Part shown: positions 33,626 to 48,537 of the stretch, in pieces
Numbering within the stretch: position 1 is the first letter of the stretch
How the letters are laid out: each line of letters starts with the position of its first letter
Assembly: GCF_000151315.2 (NCBI RefSeq)
Contig: NW_011887294.1
Coordinates: 1,818,460 to 1,882,459, forward strand
Source of the DNA: Capsaspora owczarzaki ATCC 30864
Taxonomy: Eukaryota > Opisthokonta > Filasterea
Direction: 5' to 3'
Length of the DNA: 64,000 bases
The notes under the pieces: generated by a model
The model's database searches: none
What the model was told of the DNA's origin: nothing
Seen by the model: the letters and a program-made list of their open reading frames with translations, nothing else
Position numbers and translations under genes: made by a program

Positions 33626-36212
33626 TTACTGGCTGACACCCTCTGGCAAATTGCTGGCATAACCGCCAAAATCATAATCAATACCAGCGGCTTCCAATCG
33701 GGCGCGCACCATCTCCTGCTTGGAAATGAGCTTGAGTGCGCGGTTGCCTTCTTGAACAAGATCGCGCTCCTATCAGAGAACAGTCGTCGACGCCAATGTG
33801 AGCGCGCGAAACTAGAACCGCACACAAAATCAAACACATCTCGATGTCGCGTTTACCTTGTTGTGACGCGCCTTTTCGTTCAAGCTGTAGGAAATGTGTC
33901 GGAACTCGTTCTTGGCGTTCTTGAATGTTTGTGGGTGGACGTCCTTCTTGTCAAGCAGTTGGCACTGCAGCAGTCGGCCGAAAATGAGGTAGTTGTTCAT
34001 GGTCTCTGCAACAGTCTGAGCAACGACGCGGTCGCCAAACTCGACGAATGCAAAACCGCGGGATCGGCCAGTCTGGGTGTTGAAGTAGGGAGAGGGTGGA
34101 AGAAACGTGAGCGCAAACACCTTCAACCAAGACAAAATAAAACGAAACAAAACAAACCGAATATAACAGAACATACCTTCTTGTTGCGCGACATGCGCAG
34201 GCGATAAACGTTGCCAAATTGGGAGAAAAATCGTCGCATCTGCTCCTCGTAGAAACCGTACGGGATGTGACCGACGTACAAGACTCCTCGCTCGGTCTTT
34301 GTTTTGGTCTTGGAGGCAGCACGCTTTGCCTGTTGCATACCAACAATGAAAAATGACAACCCCGTGAGCAATCGGAAAGCGTCGGAAACACAAGGGGAAT
34401 GGTGGTTGTGGCTCAAAATAATCAGCATCTCTGCTGCCCGCCCTTTTGACACTCTTCCATCTTTTAGCTTTTTGGTTTGCAGAGAAACGCCCAGTACCAG
34501 GTGCAATCAGAGCCTGTCAAGTGCCATCTGCCAAGCCCTCTCCCCAAAAAGCCAGTCGCCAATCTACACCCTCCCAAATGCTGTTGTGGAGAAGAACTGA
34601 AATGCAAGCACTAGTCAAAGATGCCTGTATTACAGCTCTTCTGCCACCCAGCAAAACGAGTGCGCAATGAGAAACCGAGATGAAAGAAGGCAGGCAGAGC
34701 AAAACAAAGCGAAAGAGCGAAAAAAAAAGCAAAAAAAGGGAACAAACAAAAATAAAGAGAAAATGGAGAGCGGGGAAAAATCCAATGTGTCGAGCAAACA
34801 CACACCGACCAGACCCACAATCCGCATCACCCGTGTCATAGTGGCACCAGGCATTCCCAACAGACCGAATCGCAAAAAAAAAAAGAAGAGCGGCGAGAAA
34901 AAGGCAAACAACAAACTAAACAAGATAAAAAAAAAAGCAAAAAACAGCGAAAACCGAGGAAAGAGCAGCAGAGAAGAAGAAGAAAAGAAAAAAAGCAAGC
35001 AAAATATCACATGCAGATCAACGTCTGGAAAAATCAGGAAAAAAATCACACAAGAGGAGAGAAGGGGAAGCAGGTCGAGGGGAACCAATTGTCCCAAGCC
35101 CCCGACCCCCCAATTTGAGGTGTTTAGCATACCTCAACAGCTTGAAGGTTGGTCTTCAGGCGGTTGAGAGTGGCCTGGTCGAGGCGGATCTCCTGGCGCT
35201 GGGCCTTGAACTCGTCGTCGTCGATCGGCTCGGCGTCGGAATCGGCAGCCTCGTCGTCGTCGTCGTCGCCAGCAGCGTCTTCGCCCTCTTCCTCGGCGCC
35301 GTCGTCCTCGCCATCATCACCCTCCTCGTCGTCGTCCTCGGGCTCCTCGTCGTCGTCGCCCTCCTCTTCCTCGGCGTCGTCCTTCTTGGATGGCTTGCGC
35401 TTGTCGCCCTTCTTGGGCTCCTCCTCCTGCTCCTCATCGTCCTCGTCCTCCTCGTCGTCGTCGTCATCGTCGTCGTCGCCCTTGTCCTCGACTTCCGAGT
35501 CTTCCTCGTCGTCCTCGGGGTCGGAGTAGTCCTCCGGCAGCGCGTCAAGGACCTCCTCCTCCTCCTCGTCTGTTTCGCGATGGATTGTCACAAGTGCAAG
35601 TGAGACCAACCAAAATCAACAAGCGACACAAACGTCCACATCCATAGCAAAGAGCGAGATTGAGAGTGTGTGGTTGCATGAGCTGCTGCTGCGATCCGAC
35701 AACCAACGGCTGGAAGCGCCACTTCCACGTGGGACGGACGAGGCAGCGGCGCTCGCTGCGGCTCTCAACGTCGACCCCCGCAACCCCCCCCCAAATGGGA
35801 GTCTGTGGAAAAGGGACTGGGTGCTCTGAACGCAGCCCACTGAATGTGCAATGACTGATGCGCACGGAGCGAAGAGTGAAAGGGGGAGCGCAAAAGCGGG
35901 AAAGGGAACCGCATGGGGCGCTTTTCCATTCAATCCCCAATCTCCAAGGCAGCTCAGGGGGTGCCTATGAGACTGCGAGCGTATCGATGTAGAGAAGCTG
36001 TGTGCGTGGTTACCCTTGGCCAGGCGGCGGCTCTTGCGGGTGGTGGGCTCGTTGTCGCTGGAAGCGCGCTTGGTGCCTGAAAGCAGAAAAAATAAAAGGA
36101 AAAAATCATATTAGTTAGTACGCGCACTAAGGAAATTATAGCCATGGTGGAGAGCGGGTTGGTAAAGATTGCTGTTTTTGTTTCATTTGATGTTCATACC
36201 GCGAGAAGACAT
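33626..36212 (-). CDS. NIFK: Nucleolar RRM protein, NIFK/Nop15 type
   Basis: Six exons (36200-36212, 36014-36076, 35133-35569, 34177-34329, 33857-34072, 33626-33769) close in phase to 341 residues. A 13-base first exon encodes MSSR. A basic stretch ([10 protein letters not shown]) precedes about 110 residues dominated by Asp and Glu, then [20 protein letters not shown] opens the [32 protein letters not shown] joined to [18 protein letters not shown] (RNP1), [19 protein letters not shown]. The AETMNNYL(I/F) stretch is diagnostic for human NIFK and yeast Nop15. Known: binds pre-60S particles at the ITS2 foot and is needed for 5.8S/25S maturation; in animals NIFK also binds Ki-67. The C-terminal tail is short, and no Ki-67 FHA-binding segment is obvious. 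Intron 3 is about 800 bases and A-rich on +. Confidence 0.9.
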
Positions 36213-36550
36213 TTTGTGTTTGTGAAAGGATTGAAATGAAAAATAAGAAAAGTGAGCTATGACTTTTGGAGTTGATCAAGAGTGTTGAGGAACGAGGATG
36301 ATGTTCTAGTTGGACAACTGCTTCAATGGATGGATGAATAGATGGATGAATGGATGGATGATCGTTGAGTTGTGCGTGATTTTTGCGCAAGGTTTTACAC
36401 TTTGTTTTTCCCGCACTCCCTCAAACCACGTACCATACCAAGAATATCATAGACGGTCCAGATTTCATTGATCACTTTGGTGATTCTTCCTGCAACTCTA
36501 CCATCTGAGCGAACCTCGAGATAAGCAGTCTCAGTCCCATTATTCATCTC

Positions 36551-36583
<33 letters not shown>

Positions 36584-36612
36584 GTTTGGTCTCAGTGTTC
36601 AGGCAATCGTAC
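36213..36612. other. Divergent region between NIFK-like and MAP kinase genes
   Basis: About 400 bases with a GGAT/GATG repeat at 36326-36360 and a 30-base T run at 36553-36582 followed by GGTTTGGTCTCAG. That looks like a 3' splice site, so an upstream exon of the kinase gene, coding or not, probably lies here; I could not identify it. Confidence 0.5.
36326..36360. repeat. GGAT/GATG microsatellite
   Basis: Imperfect repeat of TGGA and TGAA tetramers between divergent genes. Confidence 0.85.
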
Positions 36613-39604
<2,992 letters not shown>

Positions 39605-39744
39605 TTCATTTGTCAGAATGACTTGCCGAGTTTGTTGTCGAGCTGTCGACTTTTGTGCTGTTGCCAAACGAATCGCTCCTCTCGACTGTACATTACACCA
39701 CTATAGAATAGATCTTACATTGCAGTCCACTTTACTGAGCACCA

Positions 39745-42417
39745 ATGCTTGCGACTCTGCAACGCAATCGCTCCGTGCTGGGCGTCGGTGCTGCTGCTGC
39801 TGCCTCGTCTCGCGGCGGCGTGATTGCGCACCGCCTTGCATCACAATCATTGTCATCCACGAATGCGCTTGTGGCATCTGCCGGCGGCCCATCGAGCCGT
39901 CATGTGTCCCAGAGCGCCTTGATCGGCGCGGCGGCAACGCTGCCAAGACAACCAGCGCCGATCACCATCACACACGCCTGCTCCCATCCGAATCACTCGA
40001 GTCGACCACTGCCGTCATGCGCACGCCACCCAGCGCTGGCCGTCGCTCGGGGTCGCGGTCGTGCACTGGGACTGCCGGACACGCTGCTGCACACACATGC
40101 TCGCTCGATTCACGCCCACATGGGAGGCCGCGCATCTGCCAAGAACCACGCCGGCGGCGGTGGACATGGCAATCGCAAGCCATCTTCGTCTGGAAAGCCG
40201 TCCGGTGCCTTCCCAGCACCCGACCTGCAGACCGCCCAAGCCTCAGTCTCGTCGCGGCTCTTTGCTGTTGGAGGCGCTTCACCACCACCTCCTCCTCCTC
40301 CTGCTGCTGTGGTGGCACCACCACCTTCATCATCATCGTCATCATCTGTTTCTCCACAGAGTAGCGCTGCTCAGTCATCGTCCACGCCTGTCAAACCGGT
40401 CCAAAAGCCTGCGAAAATGGTCGAAATCTTCCGCGGCATGTCTGCCGAGCTCCTCGCGCAACGGTTGCGAGTGCCATTCAAGCAGCTGCAGCCAGTGCTC
40501 CAATTGCTCGCCGATGAGGACGCCGATGTGTCCCCTGCGTCAGCTCTATCCATTGAAACGGCAGAGCTGGCCGCCCTCGAGTACGAGTTTGACGCCAAGA
40601 TCGTCTCGCCACCGTCCAAAAAAGCACCCGTGCCTCCGCAGAATGCAGCAACGCAACATCAACAACAACATCAGCAGAGGCAATTTCCACCACATCAGCG
40701 CAGAGGCGCTCAGCCACCACCACCACCACCACCAACACGTGCACCAGCGATGCCGACCAACCCTTCGCGAAAGCCACGGCCACCCGTCGTCACCATCATG
40801 GGACACGTCGACCATGGAAAAACAACATTGCTAGACTCGCTAAGGAAAACGTCCGTTGCAGCAGGTGAGGCAGGTGGAATCACGCAACACATTGGTGCGT
40901 TCAAGGTGCCCCTGCCGAACGGCGGCGCGGCAACGTTTCTCGATACCCCTGGACATGCCGCGTTCTCTGCCATGCGCTCGCGCGGTGCACGTGCAACCGA
41001 TATCGTGATTCTGGTTGTGGCCGCGGACGACGGCGTCATGCCCCAAACAGTCGAGTCGATCGAGCACATTCGCGCGTCGCGAGCGCCCATGATTGTGGCC
41101 GTCACAAAGTGCGACATGCCAATGAGCAACCCCAAAAACGTCTACCAGCAGCTGCTCAAGCATGGTGTCCATGTGGAAGCGCTTGGCGGCTCCGTCCAGA
41201 GCGTGGAGCTGGCCGCACCCAAAGGCCTTGGTTTGAGCGACTTGATTGAGAATATTGCAGCCCTGACCGAGCAGATTGCCCCCGAAGCCGAGCAGGATGG
41301 GCCAGCGGAAGCAATTGCCATCGAAAGCAAACAGCGCGAAGGAATGGGCATGGTTGTCACATGCCTGGTCACGCAGGGCATTCTCCGAGAGGGTGCCATT
41401 CTGGTGAGCGGAACGGCGTTTGCGCGGGTTCGTCGACTCAGTAACGATCGCGGCGAGGCGGCTTCGGAAGCCTTCCCTTCCGATCCCGTCGAAGTGGTCG
41501 GATGGAAGCACGTCGTCGAGCTCGGCGGCCACATTGTCGAGGTTCCCTCGGAAGATCGCGCCAAGCGCCTCGTATCCGTCCGCGCCAGCAAGAAGCAGTC
41601 GCAACAGACATCTCAAGCGCCCAATCTGGCATCCGAGGGCTTTTCCGACCAGATGAGTCGCGAAGACCGCAGGCTTCGCAGCGTTCGCCTCGCCTCCCAC
41701 GGCCGCATTGTTGTTGCCAAGCGTGGCATTGACGCCGAGGCAACCCAACACAACGTCAAAGAGGCGGAAGCAGCCGCTCGTGCCGAGCCCGTGTCACTCA
41801 ACATTGTGCTGAAAGCGGACGTGGTCGGGTCCATGGAGGCGATCGCAGCCTGTCTGGCTGGACTGCCGCAATCGCAAGTTCGCGTCTCGGTTGTGCGCCA
41901 GGATATTGGAGCCATCACGCAGTCAGACATTGATATTGCGGCTGCATCTGACGGTGTCATCATCACCTTCAGTCAGCCCGCTCCGTCCAAGGCGATTGAC
42001 ACGAAGGCTCGCGCGGCCGGCGTGGACATTCGCAGCTACAACATCATCTACAAGCTGCTCGATGACATGAAAGAGCTCATGCGATCGCGCCTGCCCTCGC
42101 GGACCGTTGAGAAAACCCTGGGCACCGCGAATGTACTGGCCTGCTTCCCGCACTCCCGTGTCCCCGGTCTCATTGCAGGCGTGCGTGTCCAAACCGGTAG
42201 CATGCTGCGCAAGCACAACTTTAGCGTCACGCGCAAGGGTCAGGTCATCTTTAGCGGCAAGGCGGTCGCGTTGCGGCACGTCAAACAAGACGTCGAGACG
42301 CTTGATCGTGGCGGCGAAGGTGGTCTACAGCTCGAAAAGTTTGGTCCTTTTGAGATTGGCGATGAAATCCGTTGCTTTGAGCTCAAGGAAGAGCGACCTG
42401 AAATTGAAGAGTATTAG
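39745..42417 (+). CDS. MTIF2: Mitochondrial translation initiation factor IF-2
   Basis: Single exon of 890 residues from the ATG at 39745, 140 bases after the MAP kinase stop. The first about 100 residues are Ser/Ala/Arg-rich, as expected for a mitochondrial targeting peptide, followed by Pro/Ser low complexity. An IF2N-like region ([20 protein letters not shown]) precedes the GTPase: G1 GHVDHGKT at about 353-360, [12 protein letters not shown]3 DTPGHAAF, G4 TKCD. Domain II ([20 protein letters not shown]), IF2 domain 3 ([16 protein letters not shown]) and domain IV ([11 protein letters not shown]) complete it. Known: it places fMet-tRNA on the mitochondrial small subunit. Mitochondrial rather than plastid or bacterial placement is inferred from the leader and host. 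Confidence 0.96.
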   Translation: MLATLQRNRSVLGVGAAAAASSRGGVIAHRLASQSLSSTNALVASAGGPSSRHVSQSALIGAAATLPRQPAPITITHACSHPNHSSRPLPSCARHPALAVARGRGRALGLPDTLLHTHARSIHAHMGGRASAKNHAGGGGHGNRKPSSSGKPSGAFPAPDLQTAQASVSSRLFAVGGASPPPPPPPAAVVAPPPSSSSSSSVSPQSSAAQSSSTPVKPVQKPAKMVEIFRGMSAELLAQRLRVPFKQLQPVLQLLADEDADVSPASALSIETAELAALEYEFDAKIVSPPSKKAPVPPQNAATQHQQQHQQRQFPPHQRRGAQPPPPPPPTRAPAMPTNPSRKPRPPVVTIMGHVDHGKTTLLDSLRKTSVAAGEAGGITQHIGAFKVPLPNGGAATFLDTPGHAAFSAMRSRGARATDIVILVVAADDGVMPQTVESIEHIRASRAPMIVAVTKCDMPMSNPKNVYQQLLKHGVHVEALGGSVQSVELAAPKGLGLSDLIENIAALTEQIAPEAEQDGPAEAIAIESKQREGMGMVVTCLVTQGILREGAILVSGTAFARVRRLSNDRGEAASEAFPSDPVEVVGWKHVVELGGHIVEVPSEDRAKRLVSVRASKKQSQQTSQAPNLASEGFSDQMSREDRRLRSVRLASHGRIVVAKRGIDAEATQHNVKEAEAAARAEPVSLNIVLKADVVGSMEAIAACLAGLPQSQVRVSVVRQDIGAITQSDIDIAAASDGVIITFSQPAPSKAIDTKARAAGVDIRSYNIIYKLLDDMKELMRSRLPSRTVEKTLGTANVLACFPHSRVPGLIAGVRVQTGSMLRKHNFSVTRKGQVIFSGKAVALRHVKQDVETLDRGGEGGLQLEKFGPFEIGDEIRCFELKEERPEIEEY

Positions 42418-42575
42418 GATGGGTGAAATTTCTTTGTGCTTTTCAACGCCAATGAATAAACGAATGCCACATCACAATCAATAAAGACGACAAGAACAAT
42501 GGGAGGCAATTTCGTGTATTTGGTGGTTTAGCATGCAAAACAAAGACAATACAAAAGAACAGACAAGCAGATCAC

Positions 42576-45500
42576 TCAAAGCAACGCTTGAAGCCAAGAA
42601 TGCTGAGCTTGCAGCGTGAGCAAGTACGCGCGCAAGCTTTGCTCGTCCATTCGTGACTCTTTCGCGACTTGAACAAGTTTGGAAGCGAGCTGAAACACTG
42701 CGCGATCCACGGCAAACTCTGGTGCCGCGCTTTCGTCGGGTTGACCTTGAGTCTCAATCACCGAGAGGGCGTTCCGTGCGCGCTCGAGCACTTGAGCTGG
42801 AAATCCAGCGACTTCGGCGAGTTTGATGCCTACTCGGGTCATGTCAGTGAGTTGCAAGGTTTCAGCAGACAAAGTTGAAGCAGACAAGCGGAGACAGAGT
42901 TGTTCGGTTGGTTTTTTTTTTTGTTTTTTGCTCAATACCGTAGTGAGTCTCCTTGGATGGGCCCTTGCGGATGACATGGGTGAACACGGGCCGCGCCGAG
43001 TCACTGCCTAGGTTCTGTGGATGCAAACAGAGGGGCATTGATTGAGTGAAGGAAACGTACAGCTTCTGACAATGACAACCTGTTCTAAATGCTACTTGCC
43101 TGGACTTCAAGATGGAAGCTGGCAATGCAGAACGACGGGGTCACGCGTGCCAATCAGTGCACACACAATACCGACCAAAACCTGAGCAAATTGTTTCATG
43201 AAGGTTGAACGAACGGAAAAATACGTACTTGGCCACATTCGGATAGAGCGAGTCGAGCAGTGTCAGCTCTTCAAAGTGAGTCGCAAAGAAGGTGAATGCC
43301 TTGAGCGAAAGCAAGTACTCGCAGATGGCGTGGCAAATGCCAACCGCCTCTTGTGCACTCGTGCCTGCCAGAACAAATGCGGCGTGAGTATTCGTTTGCA
43401 ACGGCCCTTCGATTTGCACGGCACAACACTGAGCTTGTCTCACCGCGACCCAGCTCATCGATAATGATCAGCGATCGGTTTGTCGCGTGCTGGAGGATGT
43501 ATGCCGTCTCTCGCATCTAAGAACAGCACGCGCGCGACAGCGTAGAGCTCAGTGAGCAAAAAAAGCATTTGCTTTTGGATTACTCAATGAAAGTCAAGCA
43601 ATCATCACCTTACCTCGAGCATAAAGGTGGACGAGTTTGACTCGATGTGGTCATCGCTCCCAATTCGAGAAAACAGGTGATCTGAGATGCGCAGCGAGGC
43701 GTACTCTGCCGGCACCAAGCATCCCATCTGCGCCACCACCTGCATAATGGCGATCTGTCGAAGGTAGGTTGACTTGCCGCTCTGGCAGTCCATGGGGGCA
43801 CGTCAAGTGATCGGATTTTTTCAGTGAGTGGTTCATCATCTGCTCCTTTCAAGATGTCAACTTGTGAGATGCGTACCATGTTTGGCCCCGTGATAATTTG
43901 AAAGTTGCATCCGCTCGACATGAACACGTCGTTCGTGACAACCGAGGCCTCGTCCGCGCTGTTGAGATGCTCAATGATGGTGTGGCCACCAGCTTTCACG
44001 GCAAGCGTATCAGTGAACTCGGGTCGAACTGGAGCAAATACATTTCCGAAGAGACAGCGGTGTGAGATTGCAACGAATGTGCTCGAGAACCCAACATGCG
44101 CAAACAAAAACAACGCAGTACCGGCCTGGCGTGATAGCGTGGCATGGTGAGCAAACGACTGGAGCATGTCAAGAATCGCCAAAACCTCGGTCAGCTTGTA
44201 GAGGCTGCTGATCATGTCACGGATGTCAAGCAGGACATTTGCAAGCACTCTGGTGGGGGACGGGAAGGAGTTTTTGGTCAGTTTTGTGCATTTGCATGCT
44301 GTTAGTTGCATCTCCGTCCCAGCATGCAAGCATTAGCGAGAACTGATGAAACGCACGCGTTGGACATCAAGTACGTTTCTTGCAGCGACTCGTTGACACG
44401 ATCTAACATCGACCAAAATTGTGTGAGAGTTGCAAATGGGTCAGATACCTCAGCAACAGGCCAGAGCATTGTTCGGCTTACTGTTGAGCTTGATCTATCA
44501 GCATCGGCAAGGCAAACAACACTGCATCGTAAGCAGCACTTCGTTCGGAACGCGCTTGCAACCGCAAAACCCCTTACCATGTCCGAAGAGGTGAACGACA
44601 GCGTCTTCTTGGAACGCACCACCTGCTGAAAGATTTTAGGAAGGCCAAAGTTTCCCAGGGCTGGGCGTGAGGAGGAAGCTGGCTGTCGAGCGCGATTGTC
44701 GCTGTTGACTTCGTTGCCGACTTCATCGTCCGCATCATCATCATCATCGTCGTCGTCGTCGCTATCGTCGGCAGCGGCATTTGCCGGACGAGCCGAACCG
44801 CTCGTTTGAGCTGGTCCACCCGGCACCATCGAGACAGGAGTGGTGATGTAGAACCCGCGGCTCGCACTGAAAGCAGTCTTCAGCGGCAGGACAAACTTGG
44901 TTGCATACTGGGATGTCAAGTTGTAGATGTCTTCAACGGTCTCAGTGTAGGTGCGGCGAGCTACATCGAGCAACCCATTGATGCCAGGTTTCACAGCAAA
45001 GCATTTCTGAGGAAAACACAAATAGACCAAAGAGCCACGGCATTTTTGTTTTCAGGTTAAAACCCAGTGGAGCTTTGTAGCAGTGAAACTTGCCTGAGAT
45101 CGCATGAGCAGGATGCCCTTCTGGAACTTGGTATCGTCACTGATGGCTTCGTCAATCTTGGCACGGATTTGAGCAAACCGCTCGTCCTCGAGCATCTAAA
45201 GGTATGCCACAAATGCAGCAATTGGTGCATGCAATGGTTTGTTGACTGAGGTAAACTCCAACTGCTGGCGACAGAAAACTCGTACTTTGGCGCAGCCTTG
45301 CAACAATGCGGATGAAGCCCCCGAGAGCGTTTGGCGAAGCTGCGGGATGAGATCAAGCACGTGCTTGAGATGGATGAGATTGGTAATGTTGGTGTCGGCA
45401 ATCGTAATGGAGTGCTGCTTGGGAATCGTGATGAGCTGGGAGTCATAGGCAGAGCCAGACAGCGTGAGCTACGAAGGCATGCGCGCAGAATCTCAGAGCT

Positions 45501-47673
45501 TGAAAGTTACCAGAGCAATCAAGTGGCCGACGTCCAAAAACTTGGAGAGGATGTCCTGGAGACCAAAGAACATGTCCTGCATGACACGCAAAAATGATTG
45601 GATCGTAGTGCAAAACATCACAGAGAAGACAGTAAAGTTGGAACTTGCATACATCGTTTGTCGTCAATTCTGTCAATGCAAACGAGGATGTGAGCTACAG
45701 TTGTTGCAGAAAATCGCTTTCGTTTGCGCTCGCCCACCTTCAACGGCATCCAAACGCGTCTCGATGGTGTTCAAGTCTGTGCAAGCAGTGGTACTTCGAC
45801 GTCAGTGACAACGTCTCACCACAACAACCAGAGCTTATGTGGGCTCCCGACCTGTGGGCGGCTGAAGAATGTTGGAACGAAGGAGCCGGGCTGGTGTTGA
45901 TGAACGCCGGCAATGAGATCGCATCCAGAATGAAAGTGCATGATCCCTTTTTCAATACTCTTACCTCCTGGAATCGTGTAGCAGTGGTTGAGAACACCGT
46001 ACAGCGAGGCTTTGCTCTATGCAGTGAAACCAACATTTCAAAGTGCGTCAACCACGATTTCACACTTCCAGCATGTCTGATAAACTTTAATTCCCCAATT
46101 GCCGCATACCGATGGGTCGCGAGCGTTTGCCAGAAGCTCCAGATGCTTGCAGGTGGTCAGATCTGGATCGGACACAATAAAATCAGCCACAAACAACACG
46201 AAACACGCTTTTGTGCGTTTTTTTTTTTTTTTCAATCTATTCTCGGTGGAACCCCTCAAGAAGGCTCTTACCAATCATCATGGACTGCTCGCTTCCGCGC
46301 ATGACGACATCCAGCGAGTGCGGGGCGTACACGGTGTTTTGGATAAACTCCAAGTACTTGAGCAGAGCTGCGGCTGTGGCCAAGCTGTAGTACTTGCCTG
46401 CCACTTCAATCTCAATGCTGCTGCTGTTGTCTTTGAGAACAAGGTTGCGGATGTATTGCAATCCTGTTGGACGGCAAAGTGAAGGGGACTTTCCGGCAAA
46501 AACAAAACACTTGCACACAAATTCGGTCGAAAAATGTTGCAGCATCGCTCACCGCACCTTTCGTCTCGTTAAAGTACTTTCTCTGCACTGTAACGAGATT
46601 GCTCAGAGGAAACTTTTCGTTGATGACGTTGTAGAGCTTGAGGGCCTGATTGTTGTCAAAAGCAGTGTTTGGCATGATGATCTAACCCATGCCAAGAAGA
46701 GCATCAAAAGTCGCTACAAAAATCAGCATTTCGGAAAAACGGCAATCTTGCCCCGGAATTCAAGAGATAAAATTGCAATCATCTTTCGGTCAAAAATTGG
46801 CGATGAAGGGGCACCTCGATAGGCTGGTACAGTTGCAACTTGGCGAGCACTTTCGAGTACGTGGCATTGTCTGCAAACTACCAGATGCAGGCCGTCCAAA
46901 GGAGTTACAAAAACAAAGTAATTTATATTTTACGTGAGTTGAGTCAAGATCGGCGAGTAGGGCGGGAGGTTTGTGCCATTGAAACGGCGCTACCTGTGAG
47001 AGGGTCAGAACTGGCCGTTTCAAATCGATGCAGGCCATTCCTATCTCGCCGCCAAGCGCACGGCTCTCCACGATCGCTGTGATTCATTGTGATTGTTTTA
47101 CAAACGAGCCACCATTGCAGAAATGTGAGAGCCATTGCGCCACCCAAGCCAAGAAAGTGAGAAGGAGAGTCCGCCAAAATTTGGCGCCAAAACATGAACG
47201 CACAATCGACAGCCCAAATTCGCGTTCATCACAACTTTCACGCCCAGGTCGCCCGCACGCCACCACGGCTTACCGACAATCGCTGAGGGAGACCCAGATG
47301 AGATGGTTGATGTGCCGGTAGTGAGCGCATGTGTGCCCGGCGTCTTGCCATGGCGCGCCGCGGCGCCAGTTGAGGTCGAAACGGTGTTGCGTGAAACATT
47401 TGCTGGCGTGCCACCGAAGCCGCGGCTTCCTGGGCGCGGTCCTGCTGCTGCTGCTGCTGCACTTGTCGAAGCATTCTGTGATGCCATGCTGCTGGAGCTC
47501 GCAGGAGGCCCAGTCGACGCACGCGCGCCGTCCAGGTTGGCGCCGGCGGTCAGCGTTCCGAGGTCTGTCCGGACAACCGTCGCCAAAATGGATGGAGGTG
47601 CGACGCTCAAGTGAGATCAAGCCTCAATGAGTCGACTTGGCGTGATGATTAGCTTACCATAGCGAGAGGTCAT
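42576..47673 (-). CDS. MSH4: Meiotic MutS homologue MSH4
   Basis: I assign 24 exons, from high to low coordinate: 47658-47673, 47274-47564, 46994-47076, 46815-46877, 46558-46681, 46272-46463, 46110-46162, 45965-46016, 45852-45890, 45738-45776, 45653-45669, 45511-45576, 45286-45468, 45094-45195, 44578-45006, 44357-44448, 44122-44249, 43877-44028, 43614-43781, 43444-43516, 43229-43364, 43100-43118, 42939-43014, 42576-42829. Phases close to 948 residues (human 936). Signatures: [64 protein letters not shown] (Walker A), [20 protein letters not shown] and FFATHFEEL. Known: with MSH5 it stabilises crossover intermediates in meiosis I. Odd: an Asp-rich insert of about 50 residues in exon 15, two GC-AG introns, and exons of 16, 17 and 19 bases. 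The first exon and the exon 16 acceptor are the least certain. Confidence 0.95.
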
Positions 47674-48002
47674 TGCAGGCGTGCAGACAGAGGAACAGAA
47701 AGCACAGAAAAGAACAAACAACAGGGAGATGAAAAATGACTGATCGACAACATCCCATTTTCGGTTGTCATATTCACACTGAATACAATGCCATGTCATG
47801 GAACACGGAATTGATTGATTGATGCTTCAGGCTTCAAGGTCAAAGCACTCAGTCTTTTTGTTCCATCCAATGTTCAACCAGCTGATTCGAACACTGCCAG
47901 CCGTCGCTTCGGTTTGTCCCTTTCTTCCTTTCTTTCATCGTTGCCATTTCTCCTGCTTTGTGTCTGCTCTTTTCCACACTTGCTCTGTCTTGGCACGACC
48001 TT

Positions 48003-48117
48003 CTCTCTCTCTTCCCCACCTCATGGCTCCTTGCTTTGGCTAGGCTGAAGGGACTCTCTCTCTCTCTCTCTCTCTTCCCCACCTCATGGCTCCTTGCTTT
48101 GGCTAGGCTGAAGGGAC
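48003..48117 (+). repeat. 63-base-period tandem duplication
   Basis: Two copies of a block that contains TTCCCCACCTCATGGCTCCT and ends GGCTGAAGGGAC, separated by an expanded CT dinucleotide run. Confidence 0.9.
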
Positions 48118-48147
48118 ACAAGGACAAAAAAAAACTCTCGCCTGGTG

Positions 48148-48253
48148 CCTCGCTGCGCACCTCTCGCATTCGTGCACCTTTCATCTGCACTGATTCACTC
48201 CCTCGCTGCGCACCTCTCGCATTCGTGCACCTTTCATCTGCACTGATTCACTC
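48148..48253 (+). repeat. 53-base tandem duplication
   Basis: Two essentially identical copies starting CCTCGCTGCGCACCTCTCGC, head to tail, just downstream of the 63-base duplication. Confidence 0.92.
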
Positions 48254-48537
48254 GCACGAGAGAGGGAGAGGGAGAAGTGTGGCGCAACTGTGATCCCATT
48301 GAAAAAAAGAAAGAAAGAAAAAAAAAAAAAAAAAAAGTCACGGTCATTGAATCCACGCAGTATCAATGATCAATGAGGGGGACGCTGATCACTGATCACG
48401 AACAGATTCCCCTTTCGAACTGTGTAGTGTGTGCAACCAACACACTGGCATCATGGCACTGAGCAGCATTGACTCACCTCAGCTTGTTTCTGACTGACGG
48501 ACAGCGATGCGTTGTGGCACGAGCGTCCGCACGATCC

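Larger units (their letters stand above)
47674..48537. other. Divergent region between MSH4 and BCKDHA with tandem repeats
   Basis: About 860 bases with two independent tandem duplications, a CT run and an A run near 48320-48337. The reading frame of BCKDHA stays open upstream of its ATG to about 48469, and a GACGGACAG acceptor-like site near 48504 suggests an unresolved leader exon. Confidence 0.5.

Noticed and set aside
34517-34801. Hydrophobic minus-strand frames around 34.5-35.1 kb
   Set aside because: Phe/Leu runs come from T-rich intron 3 of the NIFK-like gene, not from a membrane protein.
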